DNA of 64,000 nucleotides, from NCBI RefSeq assembly GCF_900182645.1, contig NZ_FXTA01000003.1, forward strand, positions 719,356 through 783,355, written 5' to 3'. This document shows, piece by piece, positions 6,692 through 15,843 of the stretch. Position numbers and translations under genes: made by a program. How positions within the stretch are numbered: the stretch's first letter is position 1; the number at the start of each line of letters is the position of its first letter. The DNA comes from Flavobacterium resistens. GTDB taxonomy: Bacteria; Bacteroidota; Bacteroidia; Flavobacteriales; Flavobacteriaceae. The notes under the pieces are model-generated. The model worked only from the letters and a program-made list of their open reading frames with translations, made no database searches and was not told the DNA's origin.

Positions 6692-8625
6692 TATTTTTTC
6701 CTAAGTTTATATTTACTTTCTTTATATAAATTTCCTGCTGTTATCACGTGAGCTAAAGCATCTTTTGCTAAATCTTCATTTAATTTTACAGGAATTAAAG
6801 TTGTATCATTTTTGATTTCAAATTGAAGCGGTTTCAAATTTGGCTGCATGATTACAACCTGATTTTCTACTCTAAATGCATTGATATCATTAAACTGCAT
6901 AATTGATCTTCCTTGTACTTTTTGATCTAGTTTCGTAAGATTTCTTCCAACCATTGGAGTTTCGAACGGAATTCCTAAATACCCTAATAATGTTGGCGGA
7001 ATATCGATCTGACTTGCTAATCTGTCATAGACTGCACCTTTTGCAACTCCAGGTCCCATAATAAATGCCGGAATATGGAATTTATTAATTGGCACTAAAT
7101 TTTTCCCGTAAGTTCTTGTATTATGATCCGCGATTACGATGAAAATTGTGTTTTTAAAATACGCTTCTTTTTTAGCCATTTCGAAGAATTTTCCAATTGA
7201 AAAATCAGCATATTTCATAGCATTATTAACCGTTGCCGGTTTTTTATCGTAAGGTTTTATTCTTCCTGCTGGATATTCAAAAGGTTCGTGATTTGAAGTC
7301 GAGAACATCAAAGAGAAAAATGGCTTATTTCCTTTTGACTTGAAATACTGATTGGCTTTCGTAACCAAATCTTCATCGGAATAACCCCAAGTTCCTTTGA
7401 AAGCATATTTATTTCCGTCTGATTCAAAATCCGTTTGATCTACAATGTCACTGAAACCATTTCCGTTGAAAAACGAAGCCATATTGTCAAAATTAGCCAT
7501 TCCACCATAAATGAAACTCGTGTCATATCCTTTTTGTTTTAAAGCATCAGCAAGTGTAAAAAATCCTTGTTGAGAATTCCCAAGTCTGACAACGCTTTCA
7601 GAAGGCGAAGGCAAAAATCCTGTTACAACTGCCTCGATTCCACGAACACTTCTGGTTCCTGTGCAGTACAAATTGGTGAATAATGTTCCTTCCTTTGATA
7701 ACTTATCAAATTCCGGAGTTAAAGGTTTTCCTCCCAAAATTCCAACATATTCAGCGCCTAAACTTTCCTGAAGGAAAATAACCAAATTATACGGTTTTTG
7801 TCTCACTGAATCCGGTTGTTGTACGTGAAGAAACGGAATTTCAGCATCGGTAAAATCGTTTGGACCTGCAATCATGTATTTTTTCACACGAGCAATTGCT
7901 TCGGCTTCATCCATTTTACCGTACATTTTTGTGTTTGCTTCATTTTTAATCGAATAAGCGGCAAAAGCAACAGTATAAAAAGAATTTAAGCCTAAAGTAT
8001 TTGTTAACTGATCAGTAGAAAAAACTGCATTACTGGCATTAATTGGTCGTTTTGAAGTTAGACTTGAACGCGCACCAAAAAACAATAAAAAAGCCAATAA
8101 TGGAAAAACCATTAATTTGAATTTATAATCTGTAGCTGAAGTATGAAAATATTTTTTTCCTTTTTTGATAGCAAAATACAGCACAATTCCCAAAATCAAA
8201 AAGGAAACGATAATTGAAGTTAGATAACTTTTTAAAAGCATTCCAACAACCTCTTTTGGGTAAATTAGATAATCTAAGAAAATTTTATTCGGGCGAGTAT
8301 CATATTGTTTTACAAAATCAGGCGAAGCCAATTCAACAAAAAGAATCAGAAAGAGAAACAAGAAACTGTAAATCACCAAAAATTTGTTGGTGAACTTTAT
8401 TCCTTTATTTGGAATAAAAGTAATCAGGGCAGCCGGAAGAAATGATAAATAACAAAGTAAAATCATATCCATTCGCAGACCGATTGGGAAAATATACCAG
8501 AAATTTGGCGTTTCGACTACTCTATCTTTAAAAATAAAAAATAAAACAAGGCGGCTTAAAGTAGTAATCAGCAATCCGATTACTATAAAATTAAAAATGG
8601 GTTTTAAGTAACTTAATTTTTTCAT
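6691..8625 (-). CDS. LTA-synthase-like membrane sulfatase/phosphotransferase
   Basis: Alkaline-phosphatase-superfamily membrane enzyme of 644 residues. Five N-terminal helices (about 1-190) anchor a periplasmic sulfatase-fold domain (about 275-600). Visible hallmarks are the metal-binding QES strand, the probable nucleophile threonine in CTGTRS, the YGGMANFDN loop, the HEPFEYP segment and a late IADHN metal site. Homologues transfer phosphoglycerol or phosphoethanolamine to glycans or lipids. In a Gram-negative bacterium a role in lipid A, capsule or periplasmic glucan modification is more likely than lipoteichoic acid, but this is inference. It is monocistronic, and its stop abuts the 16-mer repeat. 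Confidence 0.85.
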   Translation of the reverse strand: MKKLSYLKPIFNFIVIGLLITTLSRLVLFFIFKDRVVETPNFWYIFPIGLRMDMILLCYLSFLPAALITFIPNKGIKFTNKFLVIYSFLFLFLILFVELASPDFVKQYDTRPNKIFLDYLIYPKEVVGMLLKSYLTSIIVSFLILGIVLYFAIKKGKKYFHTSATDYKFKLMVFPLLAFLLFFGARSSLTSKRPINASNAVFSTDQLTNTLGLNSFYTVAFAAYSIKNEANTKMYGKMDEAEAIARVKKYMIAGPNDFTDAEIPFLHVQQPDSVRQKPYNLVIFLQESLGAEYVGILGGKPLTPEFDKLSKEGTLFTNLYCTGTRSVRGIEAVVTGFLPSPSESVVRLGNSQQGFFTLADALKQKGYDTSFIYGGMANFDNMASFFNGNGFSDIVDQTDFESDGNKYAFKGTWGYSDEDLVTKANQYFKSKGNKPFFSLMFSTSNHEPFEYPAGRIKPYDKKPATVNNAMKYADFSIGKFFEMAKKEAYFKNTIFIVIADHNTRTYGKNLVPINKFHIPAFIMGPGVAKGAVYDRLASQIDIPPTLLGYLGIPFETPMVGRNLTKLDQKVQGRSIMQFNDINAFRVENQVVIMQPNLKPLQFEIKNDTTLIPVKLNEDLAKDALAHVITAGNLYKESKYKLRKK

Positions 8626-8685
8626 TGAACGATTTACATTATTTTAAGACTAAGGAACATTATAAGGCAAAACGAGAGTTTATCT

Positions 8686-8913
8686 CTACTCTTCGTAACG
8701 ATTAATTTCTCTGTCATAAAAATCATTTGCTTTTTCGATCAAGCCTTCCATTTCGGCATTTAATTCAGCTTCATCAAGATCCTCAGCTTCTTCTAAAAAC
8801 TCAACCTCATCATCTTTTAAATTGATAATAAATCGAGGATAATCTAGATGAATGATGAAAATATCATCTGGAAAATCAGTATTGTCTCCAAGTAAAAATT
8901 TAGGTAATTCCAT
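8686..8913 (-). CDS. Small acidic conserved protein, function unknown
   Basis: A 75-residue cytoplasmic protein, strongly acidic (long runs of D/E between residues 34 and 75), with no signal peptide or membrane segment. The N-terminal half (LPKFLLGDNTDFPDDIFIIH) looks like a beta-strand-rich small domain; the rest is probably helical. I recognise the general type as a conserved hypothetical found in flavobacteria, but know no function. It sits between two unrelated minus-strand genes with 60-80 bp gaps. Coding status is supported by a clean start and stop and normal codon use. Confidence 0.7.
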   Translation of the reverse strand: MELPKFLLGDNTDFPDDIFIIHLDYPRFIINLKDDEVEFLEEAEDLDEAELNAEMEGLIEKANDFYDREINRYEE

Positions 8914-8994
8914 TATATTTATTTTTTAGTATTTGTTATTATTTTTCACAGATTTATAAAAGAAATACAATCTGTGATTTATCTTTTATCAAAT

Positions 8995-10380
8995 TTAATT
9001 ATTTGAATCTGAATTAATGATTAATCTCTTTGTTAAGTAGTGGAAGCGAATGTACAGAAAAATTGCTGCTGTTGTTAAACCCGCCAAAAGTCCAATCCAA
9101 ACTCCCTGCGCTTTCAGTTCTGTATGTTCTCCAAGATAATACGAAATTGGAAAACCAATCACCCAATAGGCTACAAAAGTGATGTACATAGGAATTTTTA
9201 CATCTTGCAGACCGCGCAAAGCACCTAAAACCACAACCTGAATTCCGTCAGAAATTTGAAAAACTGCAGTTATTAAAAGCAATTTTGATGCAATGCTTAC
9301 TACTTCAGCATTATCCAAAACTTGTCCGCTGTTTTCCATTTTCAAAAATATTGGAGGCAGATACTCGTGGAAAGCCACAAATAAAACTGCAAAAACCGTT
9401 TCAATAATAATCGCCAGTAAAAAAATAGAGCGTGCCACAATCACTAATTTTTTAAAATCCTGTAAACCTCTTTGGCTACTAATTCTAATCATTGAAGTTA
9501 CACTTAATCCCATCGCAAACATAAAAGTCAATGATGCAAGACTCAATGCAACCTGATTGGCTGCCTGACTTGTCTTGCCAATATTACCGCAAAGCCAAAC
9601 CGAAGCAGAAAACAGTACTACCTCAAAAAGCATTTGCATAGCAGATGGAAACCCGATTCGGGCTATTTTTTTTATAGTTGTTTTTTTTATTTCACTAAAA
9701 CTGAATTTTTTGAAAAATCGTTTTAAATCATTTCGTCCGGAAAGCATAATATGCATAAACATCACTAAAAATATTCTTGAAATTACAGTTCCAAGTGCGG
9801 CACCAATGATGCCCATTTTAGGAAAAATCCAGATTCCGTAAATTAAGACATAATTAATTCCGACATGCAGGACGTTGGCCATAATCATAGCATACATAGA
9901 ATATTTGGTCAAAGACATTCCGTCTGCAAATTGTTTATAACCTTGGTACACAATCAAAGGAATTAAAGAAAATGCAACCCAATCTAAATAAGGTTTTGCA
10001 AGTGTTATAACATCAGCAGGCTGATTCATTACTTCCATCATTGGCTTTGCCAAAACTATTACCCCAAAAAGTACCAATCCTAAAATAGTGCACAAAAACA
10101 AACCATGATGAAAAGCAGAACGAATTTTGGTGTCATTATTTTCGACATTACCTTCAGCAACAATTGGCGTAATTGCTGTCGAAAAACCAATTCCAATTGA
10201 CATTGCCACAAAAATCATCGTATTTCCCAATGAAACCGCTGCTAATTCAGTTGCTCCAATTTTACCTACCATAATATTGTCGACAATACCTATTAAAGTA
10301 TGCCCGACCATACCTAAAATCACAGGATATGCCAGTCTGAAATTATACGAAAACTCTTTTGTGTACTGCTTTAAATTCAC
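8995..10380 (-). CDS. MATE-family multidrug efflux transporter (NorM-like)
   Basis: Inner-membrane, cation-coupled exporter of 461 residues with about 12 helices in two homologous halves. The first half shows the classic PVILGMVGHTLIGIVDNIMVGKIG pattern (helix 1) and GIGFSTAITPIVAE; the second half repeats it from about residue 235 (IGFPSAMQMLFEVV). The start is GTG at 10380, preceded by a TANNTTTG -7 element at 10407-10400 that leaves a leader of about 15 nt. The gene is monocistronic and divergent from the small outer-membrane protein gene. Substrates cannot be predicted; flavobacterial NorM relatives export cationic drugs. Confidence 0.92.
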   Translation of the reverse strand: MNLKQYTKEFSYNFRLAYPVILGMVGHTLIGIVDNIMVGKIGATELAAVSLGNTMIFVAMSIGIGFSTAITPIVAEGNVENNDTKIRSAFHHGLFLCTILGLVLFGVIVLAKPMMEVMNQPADVITLAKPYLDWVAFSLIPLIVYQGYKQFADGMSLTKYSMYAMIMANVLHVGINYVLIYGIWIFPKMGIIGAALGTVISRIFLVMFMHIMLSGRNDLKRFFKKFSFSEIKKTTIKKIARIGFPSAMQMLFEVVLFSASVWLCGNIGKTSQAANQVALSLASLTFMFAMGLSVTSMIRISSQRGLQDFKKLVIVARSIFLLAIIIETVFAVLFVAFHEYLPPIFLKMENSGQVLDNAEVVSIASKLLLITAVFQISDGIQVVVLGALRGLQDVKIPMYITFVAYWVIGFPISYYLGEHTELKAQGVWIGLLAGLTTAAIFLYIRFHYLTKRLIINSDSNN

Positions 10381-10399
10381 TTCTATTTTATTTTGTCGG

Positions 10400-10407
10400 C
10401 AAAGATA
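10400..10407 (-). promoter_or_regulatory. -7 element (TATCTTTG) of the MATE gene
   Basis: Exact TANNTTTG on the minus strand, 19 bp before the GTG start codon. No TTG was found at the ideal -33 distance. Confidence 0.45.
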
Positions 10408-10569
10408 GTCAGAAGCTTGGAATTCTTTCCTATCAATAAAAAGATATCCAATTTTTAAGGCAAAATTAATTACACCCTAATATTATGTAACGATTTTTAA
10501 AAATTATATAACAAGCTCCAAAGGCCTTGATTATACTTTTACATTATTAATAATTCAAAAATATATGCC

Positions 10570-11088
10570 ATGAGAAAAGTACAAATGTTATGCCTAGCTG
10601 CTTTTGCATTTTTATTCGCCAACACTGCTGTCGCTCAGGACAGCGCAGCAACAAATTACGATCAGGGATTTAGATTAGGATTTGGGATCAATGGAGGAAT
10701 TCCAACAGATAACGATTACGACTGGTCACTAGGCGGAGATGTTCGTTTACAATATGATTTGTCAAAAAGAACATCGCTGACACTAACAACGGGATTTACA
10801 AATTTATTTATGGGAAAAGATGAACTTGGAAATAACGTAAAAGATCTTGGATTCATTCCTGCAAAAGCAGGTTTTAAAGCCTTTGTTTGGGAAGACCAAT
10901 TTTATGTTTTAGGTGAAATCGGTGCCGGTTTTGCAGTAACAAACGGTTATGATCAAACCACTTTTTTATGGGCACCCGGAATTGGATACGCAAACAAATA
11001 CATTGATTTGAGCGTACGTTACGAAGATTATCACGATTTCAGAACCAACCAGGTAGCATTGCGTGTTGCTTATGGTTTTGACTTATAA
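10570..11088 (+). CDS. Small outer-membrane beta-barrel protein
   Basis: A 172-residue exported protein. Residues 1-22 form a signal peptide (MRKVQ, hydrophobic core, then ANTAVAQ with cleavage after AVA). The mature part alternates polar and aromatic residues in short strands (FRLGFGINGG, LQYDLSKRTSLTLTTGF, YVLGEIGAGFAV, YIDLSVRYEDYHD) and ends VALRVAYGFDL, a C-terminal aromatic/hydrophobic pattern typical of eight-stranded barrels. The role could be porin-like or structural. It stands alone between the divergent MATE gene and twin hairpins. The fold call is reasonable; the function is unknown. Confidence 0.8.
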   Translation: MRKVQMLCLAAFAFLFANTAVAQDSAATNYDQGFRLGFGINGGIPTDNDYDWSLGGDVRLQYDLSKRTSLTLTTGFTNLFMGKDELGNNVKDLGFIPAKAGFKAFVWEDQFYVLGEIGAGFAVTNGYDQTTFLWAPGIGYANKYIDLSVRYEDYHDFRTNQVALRVAYGFDL

Positions 11089-11124
11089 AAGTTAAGGTTT
11101 AATTTATTTTTTGTTTTTGGTATG

Positions 11125-11208
11125 AACCCGGCAGATAGCACAGTCTGCCGGGTTTGGTGTTTTATATAGAATAGTAAACCCGACAGATTTTGAAAATCTG
11201 TCGGGTTT
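11125..11208. terminator. Twin CCCGRCAGA hairpins between convergent genes
   Basis: Hairpin 1 has arms 11125-11135 and 11144-11154 (CCCGGCAGA core). Hairpin 2 has arms 11176-11191 and 11193-11208 (CCCGACAGA core, perfect, almost no loop). The two differ only by G/A at one core position, suggesting duplicated repeat units that act as terminators for both flanking genes. Confidence 0.75.
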
Positions 11209-11241
11209 AAACTCATAACTCATAATTTCTAATTCATAACT
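11209..11241. repeat. Word repeat (ACTCATAACTCATAA)
   Basis: ACTCATAA words in tandem, continuing into the 3' end of the peroxidase gene. They supply its stop codon (TGA at 11236-11234) and its last residues. This is another member of the word-repeat class. Confidence 0.65.
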
Positions 11242-13012
11242 CTTTAGAATATTTTTTATCTGTCAGCGTTTTCATAAAAGTAATCAATTGTTTTTTCTCT
11301 TGATCAGATAAGTTCAATTTATCTTCTGGCAATGTCTGATTTGGAATATCAAAACCTTTCCCTAAACCTCCGCCTTCATTATAAAAATCGATTACTTCTT
11401 CTAAAGTTTTATAAACACCATTATGCATATATGGCGCTGTAAGTTCAATATTTCGGATAGTTGGCGTTTTAAACGAATTTTTATGAATCGCCGCTTGCGT
11501 TATAACAAATTTGCCTAAATCGCCATCGAGTTTTTTATTTCTATCTGGAACACCTAAAATTTCGCTTTCAGACCTATCAAAGTTTGGCGGTACGGTGCCA
11601 TTTGTTAGCGGAATAAAATGACATGTAGCACATTTGGCTTTTCCTGCAAATAAATTAAAACCTGCTTTTTCATCAGCAGTAAAATTTGTTTTGTTTTGCA
11701 TAAAACGATCAAATTTAGAATCGTATTTGCTTAATGATCGTATATAAGATCCCAGAGCATTTTTGATCGCAAATTCATTTATTTCTCCTTTTGGAAAAGC
11801 TTTTTTGAAAGACTGCACATATTGAGCATTTTTTTGAATCGCCAAAGCGGATTTTTCTAAAGAGCCATGCATTTCGTTTTCATTTTTAATCACTGCAACT
11901 GCCTGATCTTCGAGATAACTCACTCTTGAATCTGCAAAAAATACACGCTGAAAAGCGATGTTTGAAAGCGTTGGCGTATTACGCTGAATCATCGATTTTC
12001 CGTCTAATGAAACCGCTCTTTCCAATCCGTCAGTAAATGCTTTATCTGCATGATGGCATGAAGCGCAGGAACGTGTGTTGTTTCCGGATAAAACAGGATC
12101 ATTAAATAACTTTTTGCCTAATGCAATTTTTTCTGGTGTTGTTTTGTAATCGGGAAAACCCGAGAAAGCTTCTGGATCAAAGGCATCTTTATCAAATAAC
12201 GTCTGAGCCGTAACTTTTAATCCGCGCTGTTCCTTCATTAATGAAATTCCTAATTCAGACTGTGTTTTAAAAAGTCCTCTGCTTAACGGATTTAAAATTT
12301 CATTGATAAAATAAGCACGATCAAAAGCATTAAAATTGGTATTTGCTTTTAGATATTTTTTCCCTTTTTCAAAAATCTGAAGTACTTGTTTTGAATTTTC
12401 TGCATTTTGATTTTCTGTATAAACACGATAATATCTTTCGATAGTTTCTAACGAAACCTGAGCCTCAGGAAGTGAATTTAGCACAACTGGTGAATCAAAT
12501 CCGGTAATTCCTAAAGTAACAATTCGGTATACTTCTAATCGCATGGCGTCAAAAACATGAGCATCAGTCAATTCATTGGAACTTGAAACTTTTTCTAACC
12601 GAATTAAATTGGCAGATAAAACACCCAATTCCTGAATTAATTCTTTTTTATTCGCTTTGCTGTATTTCGGAAAAACCAATTCTTCAATAACCTGAAATCC
12701 TTCGGGCGGAACCGTTACTTTATCATTTTCTTCAAACTCACTTATCGCTGGACCATTAATCGATTTTGAAACTGCAGGCGAATAATACTCACTTATCATT
12801 TCGACCTTTTTATAACTTTCGTGCGCTTCCAGAAACTGTCGCTGAATTTGTGTTTCAGTCGAATCTTCTTGCACAGAATATTTCAGCTTTGCAACTTTTT
12901 CAATTAATGAAGTAATATCTTTCTGAAATAATTCATTTACTTCTTGATGTTTGCTCTTTTTTTGACAGGAAACAAAAGCCATCAAAAACAACAAACAATA
13001 TATTTTTTTCAT
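11234..13012 (-). CDS. Lipoprotein fusion: imelysin-like domain plus di-haem cytochrome c peroxidase (MauG family)
   Basis: Start at 13012 gives a lipoprotein signal (MKKIYCLLFLMAFVSC, lipidated Cys16); the in-frame upstream ATG at 13060 would bury it. Residues about 30-265 are helical, with GFQVIE at 105-110, close to the imelysin GxHxxE motif but with His replaced by Gln. Residues about 285-585 form a di-haem peroxidase, with haem sites CASCH (Cys316-His320) and CATCH (Cys461-His465) and the late TPTIRNIELTAPYMHNG segment. It probably reduces peroxide or oxidises a partner at the periplasmic face of a membrane. It lies 97 bp downstream of the PhoX-like gene on the same strand, probably an operon. 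Confidence 0.85.
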   Translation of the reverse strand: MKKIYCLLFLMAFVSCQKKSKHQEVNELFQKDITSLIEKVAKLKYSVQEDSTETQIQRQFLEAHESYKKVEMISEYYSPAVSKSINGPAISEFEENDKVTVPPEGFQVIEELVFPKYSKANKKELIQELGVLSANLIRLEKVSSSNELTDAHVFDAMRLEVYRIVTLGITGFDSPVVLNSLPEAQVSLETIERYYRVYTENQNAENSKQVLQIFEKGKKYLKANTNFNAFDRAYFINEILNPLSRGLFKTQSELGISLMKEQRGLKVTAQTLFDKDAFDPEAFSGFPDYKTTPEKIALGKKLFNDPVLSGNNTRSCASCHHADKAFTDGLERAVSLDGKSMIQRNTPTLSNIAFQRVFFADSRVSYLEDQAVAVIKNENEMHGSLEKSALAIQKNAQYVQSFKKAFPKGEINEFAIKNALGSYIRSLSKYDSKFDRFMQNKTNFTADEKAGFNLFAGKAKCATCHFIPLTNGTVPPNFDRSESEILGVPDRNKKLDGDLGKFVITQAAIHKNSFKTPTIRNIELTAPYMHNGVYKTLEEVIDFYNEGGGLGKGFDIPNQTLPEDKLNLSDQEKKQLITFMKTLTDKKYSKEL

Positions 13013-13109
13013 GATTTTATGAGAATTAAAAAGAAGAATATTTAGAAAAACAGAAACCACTACCTCAAAATCGAGATAGTGGATTACTGTTTTATAATGA
13101 CTTAAAAAT

Positions 13110-14561
13110 TTATCTCGCCAAACCTTTAATAACTACAATTTGACTTGCTTGTTGTTCGTTAGGACGGTTAGTTCCTCCATCAACTCCTTTATATTTTGCA
13201 CCAGTCCAAGTATGTGGCTGAACGCTTAACATAAAAGTATCAGCAATACCAACTTGCTCCGAAACATCAATCAAAGCACCATATTCCCAATCTCCAAATT
13301 TTGAAGTTCCACCTACGTTGTATTTTGCAGCATCTGTTGCAGTACGACGGTGATCTAATTCAACTACAACTTTTAAATCTTTTGTAGCAATGTTGTATTG
13401 ATAAATGTAGGCATCGTGAGTTTCGTCACCATATCCGTTTGCATCTTCCTGCACGTAAACGTAGTTTTTAGTTACACAGATATTATCTGGATTTTGAAAT
13501 TTACCAGCAATTCCGCTTCTATTGTCACCATCAAGGATTACTTCCAAAGTTCCTTTTAACGGGTCAGCAGCATCAAGATTTAGTCTGTAAACTCTTCCGT
13601 ATTTCGTTCTTGAACCATCAGCATTTGTTCCTGTTGTTGCTTGTCCGGTTACGTTAAAATACAATTCACGATCTGCATTGCTTCCACCTTTACGGTAATC
13701 CAAATCCTCAACACGTCCAAATTTGATTCCTTTTAAAGTATTTACTGCAGCATTAATTTGCGCACCAGTAAGTGTTGTATGGTTATCGATTTTCACAAAA
13801 GAAACTGGATAAGTTTTGCTAACTTCCATGTCTTTCTCTCTTTGATTATCATCATTTCTTTTAAGCATGTATAAAGAACCATTTGTTAAATCACCAACAG
13901 TATTTGATACATACATAAAAACCTGACCTCCATAAGTTCCAGAATCGTCATCGCCAATTACTACAACTGTTTTACCGCTGTAGGCAGAAGTACGTAATGG
14001 CAAAGCATTCTCAGCACTTAAACGTCCAAAACCAGCTAATTCTTTAGATACAGATGCAGAACCTACATCTCCATAAGGATTTAATGCATGTGTACGAGAT
14101 TCTTCTCCAGATTCTCCACAAGTCAAATAAACTGGTCCAAAACCATGTTCTGCCTGAGTTGCCATTGTAGCACCACATAATCTCCAAGTTCCTCCGCTAG
14201 AATTTAATAAATATTCTCCTTTTGTAGGTTTGAATGTTTTATCAAGCGTAATTCTTGAAACGGCAAAGTTATCTTCGTTGTTTACTAAAAAAGTAAATGT
14301 TCCGTCTGTGTTTTTCAATAAACCAGAACCATCCGCAGAACCACCAAAAACAAAGTTTGGACTATCTGGGAAAACATCATCTGAACTAAAAAGAGAATAA
14401 ATTTTTAAATTTTCAAAACCTGCCTGCGCTTTCAATAAACTTGGCGTTACAGACTGATCTTTCAAAACAACATTTGTTGTTTCACTGTCGTCTTTAGAAT
14501 CGTTATTACAAGATGTAAGTACCGACCCTAAAATCATTAGAGGTAGAATAATTCGTTTCAT
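13110..14561 (-). CDS. PhoX-like (DUF839) lipoprotein, putative phosphatase
   Basis: A 483-residue lipoprotein: MKRIILPLMILGSVLTSC with lipidation at Cys18. The mature part resembles the PhoX/DUF839 beta-propeller family: the GRVEDLDY strand (about residue 280), QNPDNICVT (about 357) and the late FGDWEYGALIDVSE segment follow the order of family members, which hydrolyse phosphate esters with iron and calcium cofactors. Conservation of every PhoX metal ligand cannot be checked by eye, so the enzymatic role is inferred. It is first in a likely two-gene unit with the haem peroxidase. The PPK2 gene upstream adds a phosphate theme. Confidence 0.78.
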   Translation of the reverse strand: MKRIILPLMILGSVLTSCNNDSKDDSETTNVVLKDQSVTPSLLKAQAGFENLKIYSLFSSDDVFPDSPNFVFGGSADGSGLLKNTDGTFTFLVNNEDNFAVSRITLDKTFKPTKGEYLLNSSGGTWRLCGATMATQAEHGFGPVYLTCGESGEESRTHALNPYGDVGSASVSKELAGFGRLSAENALPLRTSAYSGKTVVVIGDDDSGTYGGQVFMYVSNTVGDLTNGSLYMLKRNDDNQREKDMEVSKTYPVSFVKIDNHTTLTGAQINAAVNTLKGIKFGRVEDLDYRKGGSNADRELYFNVTGQATTGTNADGSRTKYGRVYRLNLDAADPLKGTLEVILDGDNRSGIAGKFQNPDNICVTKNYVYVQEDANGYGDETHDAYIYQYNIATKDLKVVVELDHRRTATDAAKYNVGGTSKFGDWEYGALIDVSEQVGIADTFMLSVQPHTWTGAKYKGVDGGTNRPNEQQASQIVVIKGLAR

Positions 14562-14737
14562 AAGCTAAAAGTTGGTTTTATTTTTTTACAAAGTAAATCC
14601 CATCATTTTAACTAAAAATGATTTCCATATTATCAAAAAAACAAGACTTTTACCACAAAACGCATTTACTGAAAGAAAATTTAACAATAAATTAGTAATA
14701 CAAAATTCTCATAAACTTTCAGTAACATTCAAACGAA

Positions 14738-14768
14738 AAAAAGAGCCTTATTTTAAGACTCTTTTTTT
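14738..14768 (-). terminator. Terminator of the PPK2 gene
   Basis: Inverted repeat AAGAGTCTTA/TAAGGCTCTT (one G-T pair) on the minus strand, followed by a T run. The left arm contains the PPK2 stop codon. Confidence 0.75.
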
Positions 14769-15634
14769 AATTGTGCTTTATAAGCTTCAAAATTGGCTTT
14801 TATTTTTTCATCCAGTTCTGGTTCCTTAATATCAGTATGTTTTTGCATTTCTTCCCAAATTATTTTGGCTACAATGTATCGCGCCATTTCTTTATCATCA
14901 GCGGGAACAATATACCACGGCGCATAGTCTGTCGAAGTTTTATTGATTGCTTCCTCATAATACTTTTGATATTCATCCCAATGTTCGCGTTCCTTTAAAT
15001 CGCCTGGCGAAAATTTCCAATGGTGTTTTTCTTCCTCCAAGCGGCGCAACAAACGTTCTCTTTGCTCCTCTTTGCTCAAATGCATATAAAACTTCATTAC
15101 TATAGTTCCGTTTTGCGAAATATGCTTTTCAAAATTATTAATCTGTTCAATTCTGTTTTCCCAAAAAGCAGGCGTAATATCTTCAACCGAATTAATTCCC
15201 GGCAAATTTTCACCCAAAATATATTCTGGATGCACGCGCGTTACCAACACATTTTCGTAATGCGTTCTATTAAAAATCGCAAACTTTCCTTTTTCCGGCA
15301 AAGCAATATAATGGCGCCATAAATAATCGTGTTCCAATTCGGTTGAATTTGGCGTTTTAAAACTATGCACCACAACTCCACGCGGATTAAATTCTTTAAA
15401 AACTTCCCTGATCAAACTATCTTTTCCCGAAGTATCCATTCCCTGCAAACAAATTAAAACCCCGTATTTATTGTGCGCATACATGACATCCTGCAAATTG
15501 CTCAACTTTGCCTGAACCTTATCTAGTTTTTCTTCTTTTTCATCATCATCGGCATCAATATTTAATAAAGTCGGAATCTTGCTTAGTTTTATTTTATCTG
15601 TAACTTTAAAATCTTTCGGATCTATTGATTTCAT
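14753..15634 (-). CDS. Polyphosphate kinase 2 family (polyphosphate:nucleotide phosphotransferase)
   Basis: Cytoplasmic P-loop kinase of 293 residues that moves phosphate between polyphosphate and nucleotides. The Walker A motif GMDTSGKDS is at about residues 65-73. The lid and catalytic region follow (NRTHYENVLVTRVHPE; KFYMHLSKEEQRERLLRRL), then the conserved PWYIVPADDK. Single-domain length fits class I or III PPK2; which nucleotide is used cannot be told. The stop codon lies in its own terminator stem, so it is transcribed separately from the PhoX-like gene that follows on the same strand. Assignment to PPK2 is firm. Confidence 0.92.
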   Translation of the reverse strand: MKSIDPKDFKVTDKIKLSKIPTLLNIDADDDEKEEKLDKVQAKLSNLQDVMYAHNKYGVLICLQGMDTSGKDSLIREVFKEFNPRGVVVHSFKTPNSTELEHDYLWRHYIALPEKGKFAIFNRTHYENVLVTRVHPEYILGENLPGINSVEDITPAFWENRIEQINNFEKHISQNGTIVMKFYMHLSKEEQRERLLRRLEEEKHHWKFSPGDLKEREHWDEYQKYYEEAINKTSTDYAPWYIVPADDKEMARYIVAKIIWEEMQKHTDIKEPELDEKIKANFEAYKAQLKKES

Positions 15635-15687
15635 ATATTTTGATTTTTTTATATCATAAATATACTATTTTTACGTAGCACATTCCT

Positions 15688-15821
15688 GCTATTCATTGCA
15701 ATACTTTTCAATAAATTGCTTTTTTCCAAAGCCATAACAAGAGCTTCCGCTGGTCGCTTTGTTCTGTCAGGAAAAAATGCAATTTCTTTTCAAAGTATTT
15801 CCATTGCTATCAGGGCTAGGC
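15688..15821. repeat. Structured intergenic element, copy 1
   Basis: GC-richer block in the divergent spacer between PPK2 and a propeller-like protein. It begins GCTATTC and carries complementary AATACTTT/AAAGTATT segments, a central GAGCTTCCGCTGGTCGC, and ends TTGCTATCAGGGCTAGGC. The same order of blocks is seen, diverged, at 63724-63815 next to the rRNA operon. I recall similar sequences as dispersed repeats in flavobacteria. No gene is apparent within it. Confidence 0.55.
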
Positions 15822-15843
15822 AGTTATTTTCAAAACAACATTC

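Noticed and set aside
14572..15322. Plus-strand frames opposite the PPK2 gene and in the phoX upstream region (85, 75 and 100 codons)
   Set aside because: They mirror PPK2 codons or begin in spacer, lack conserved motifs and are shadows.
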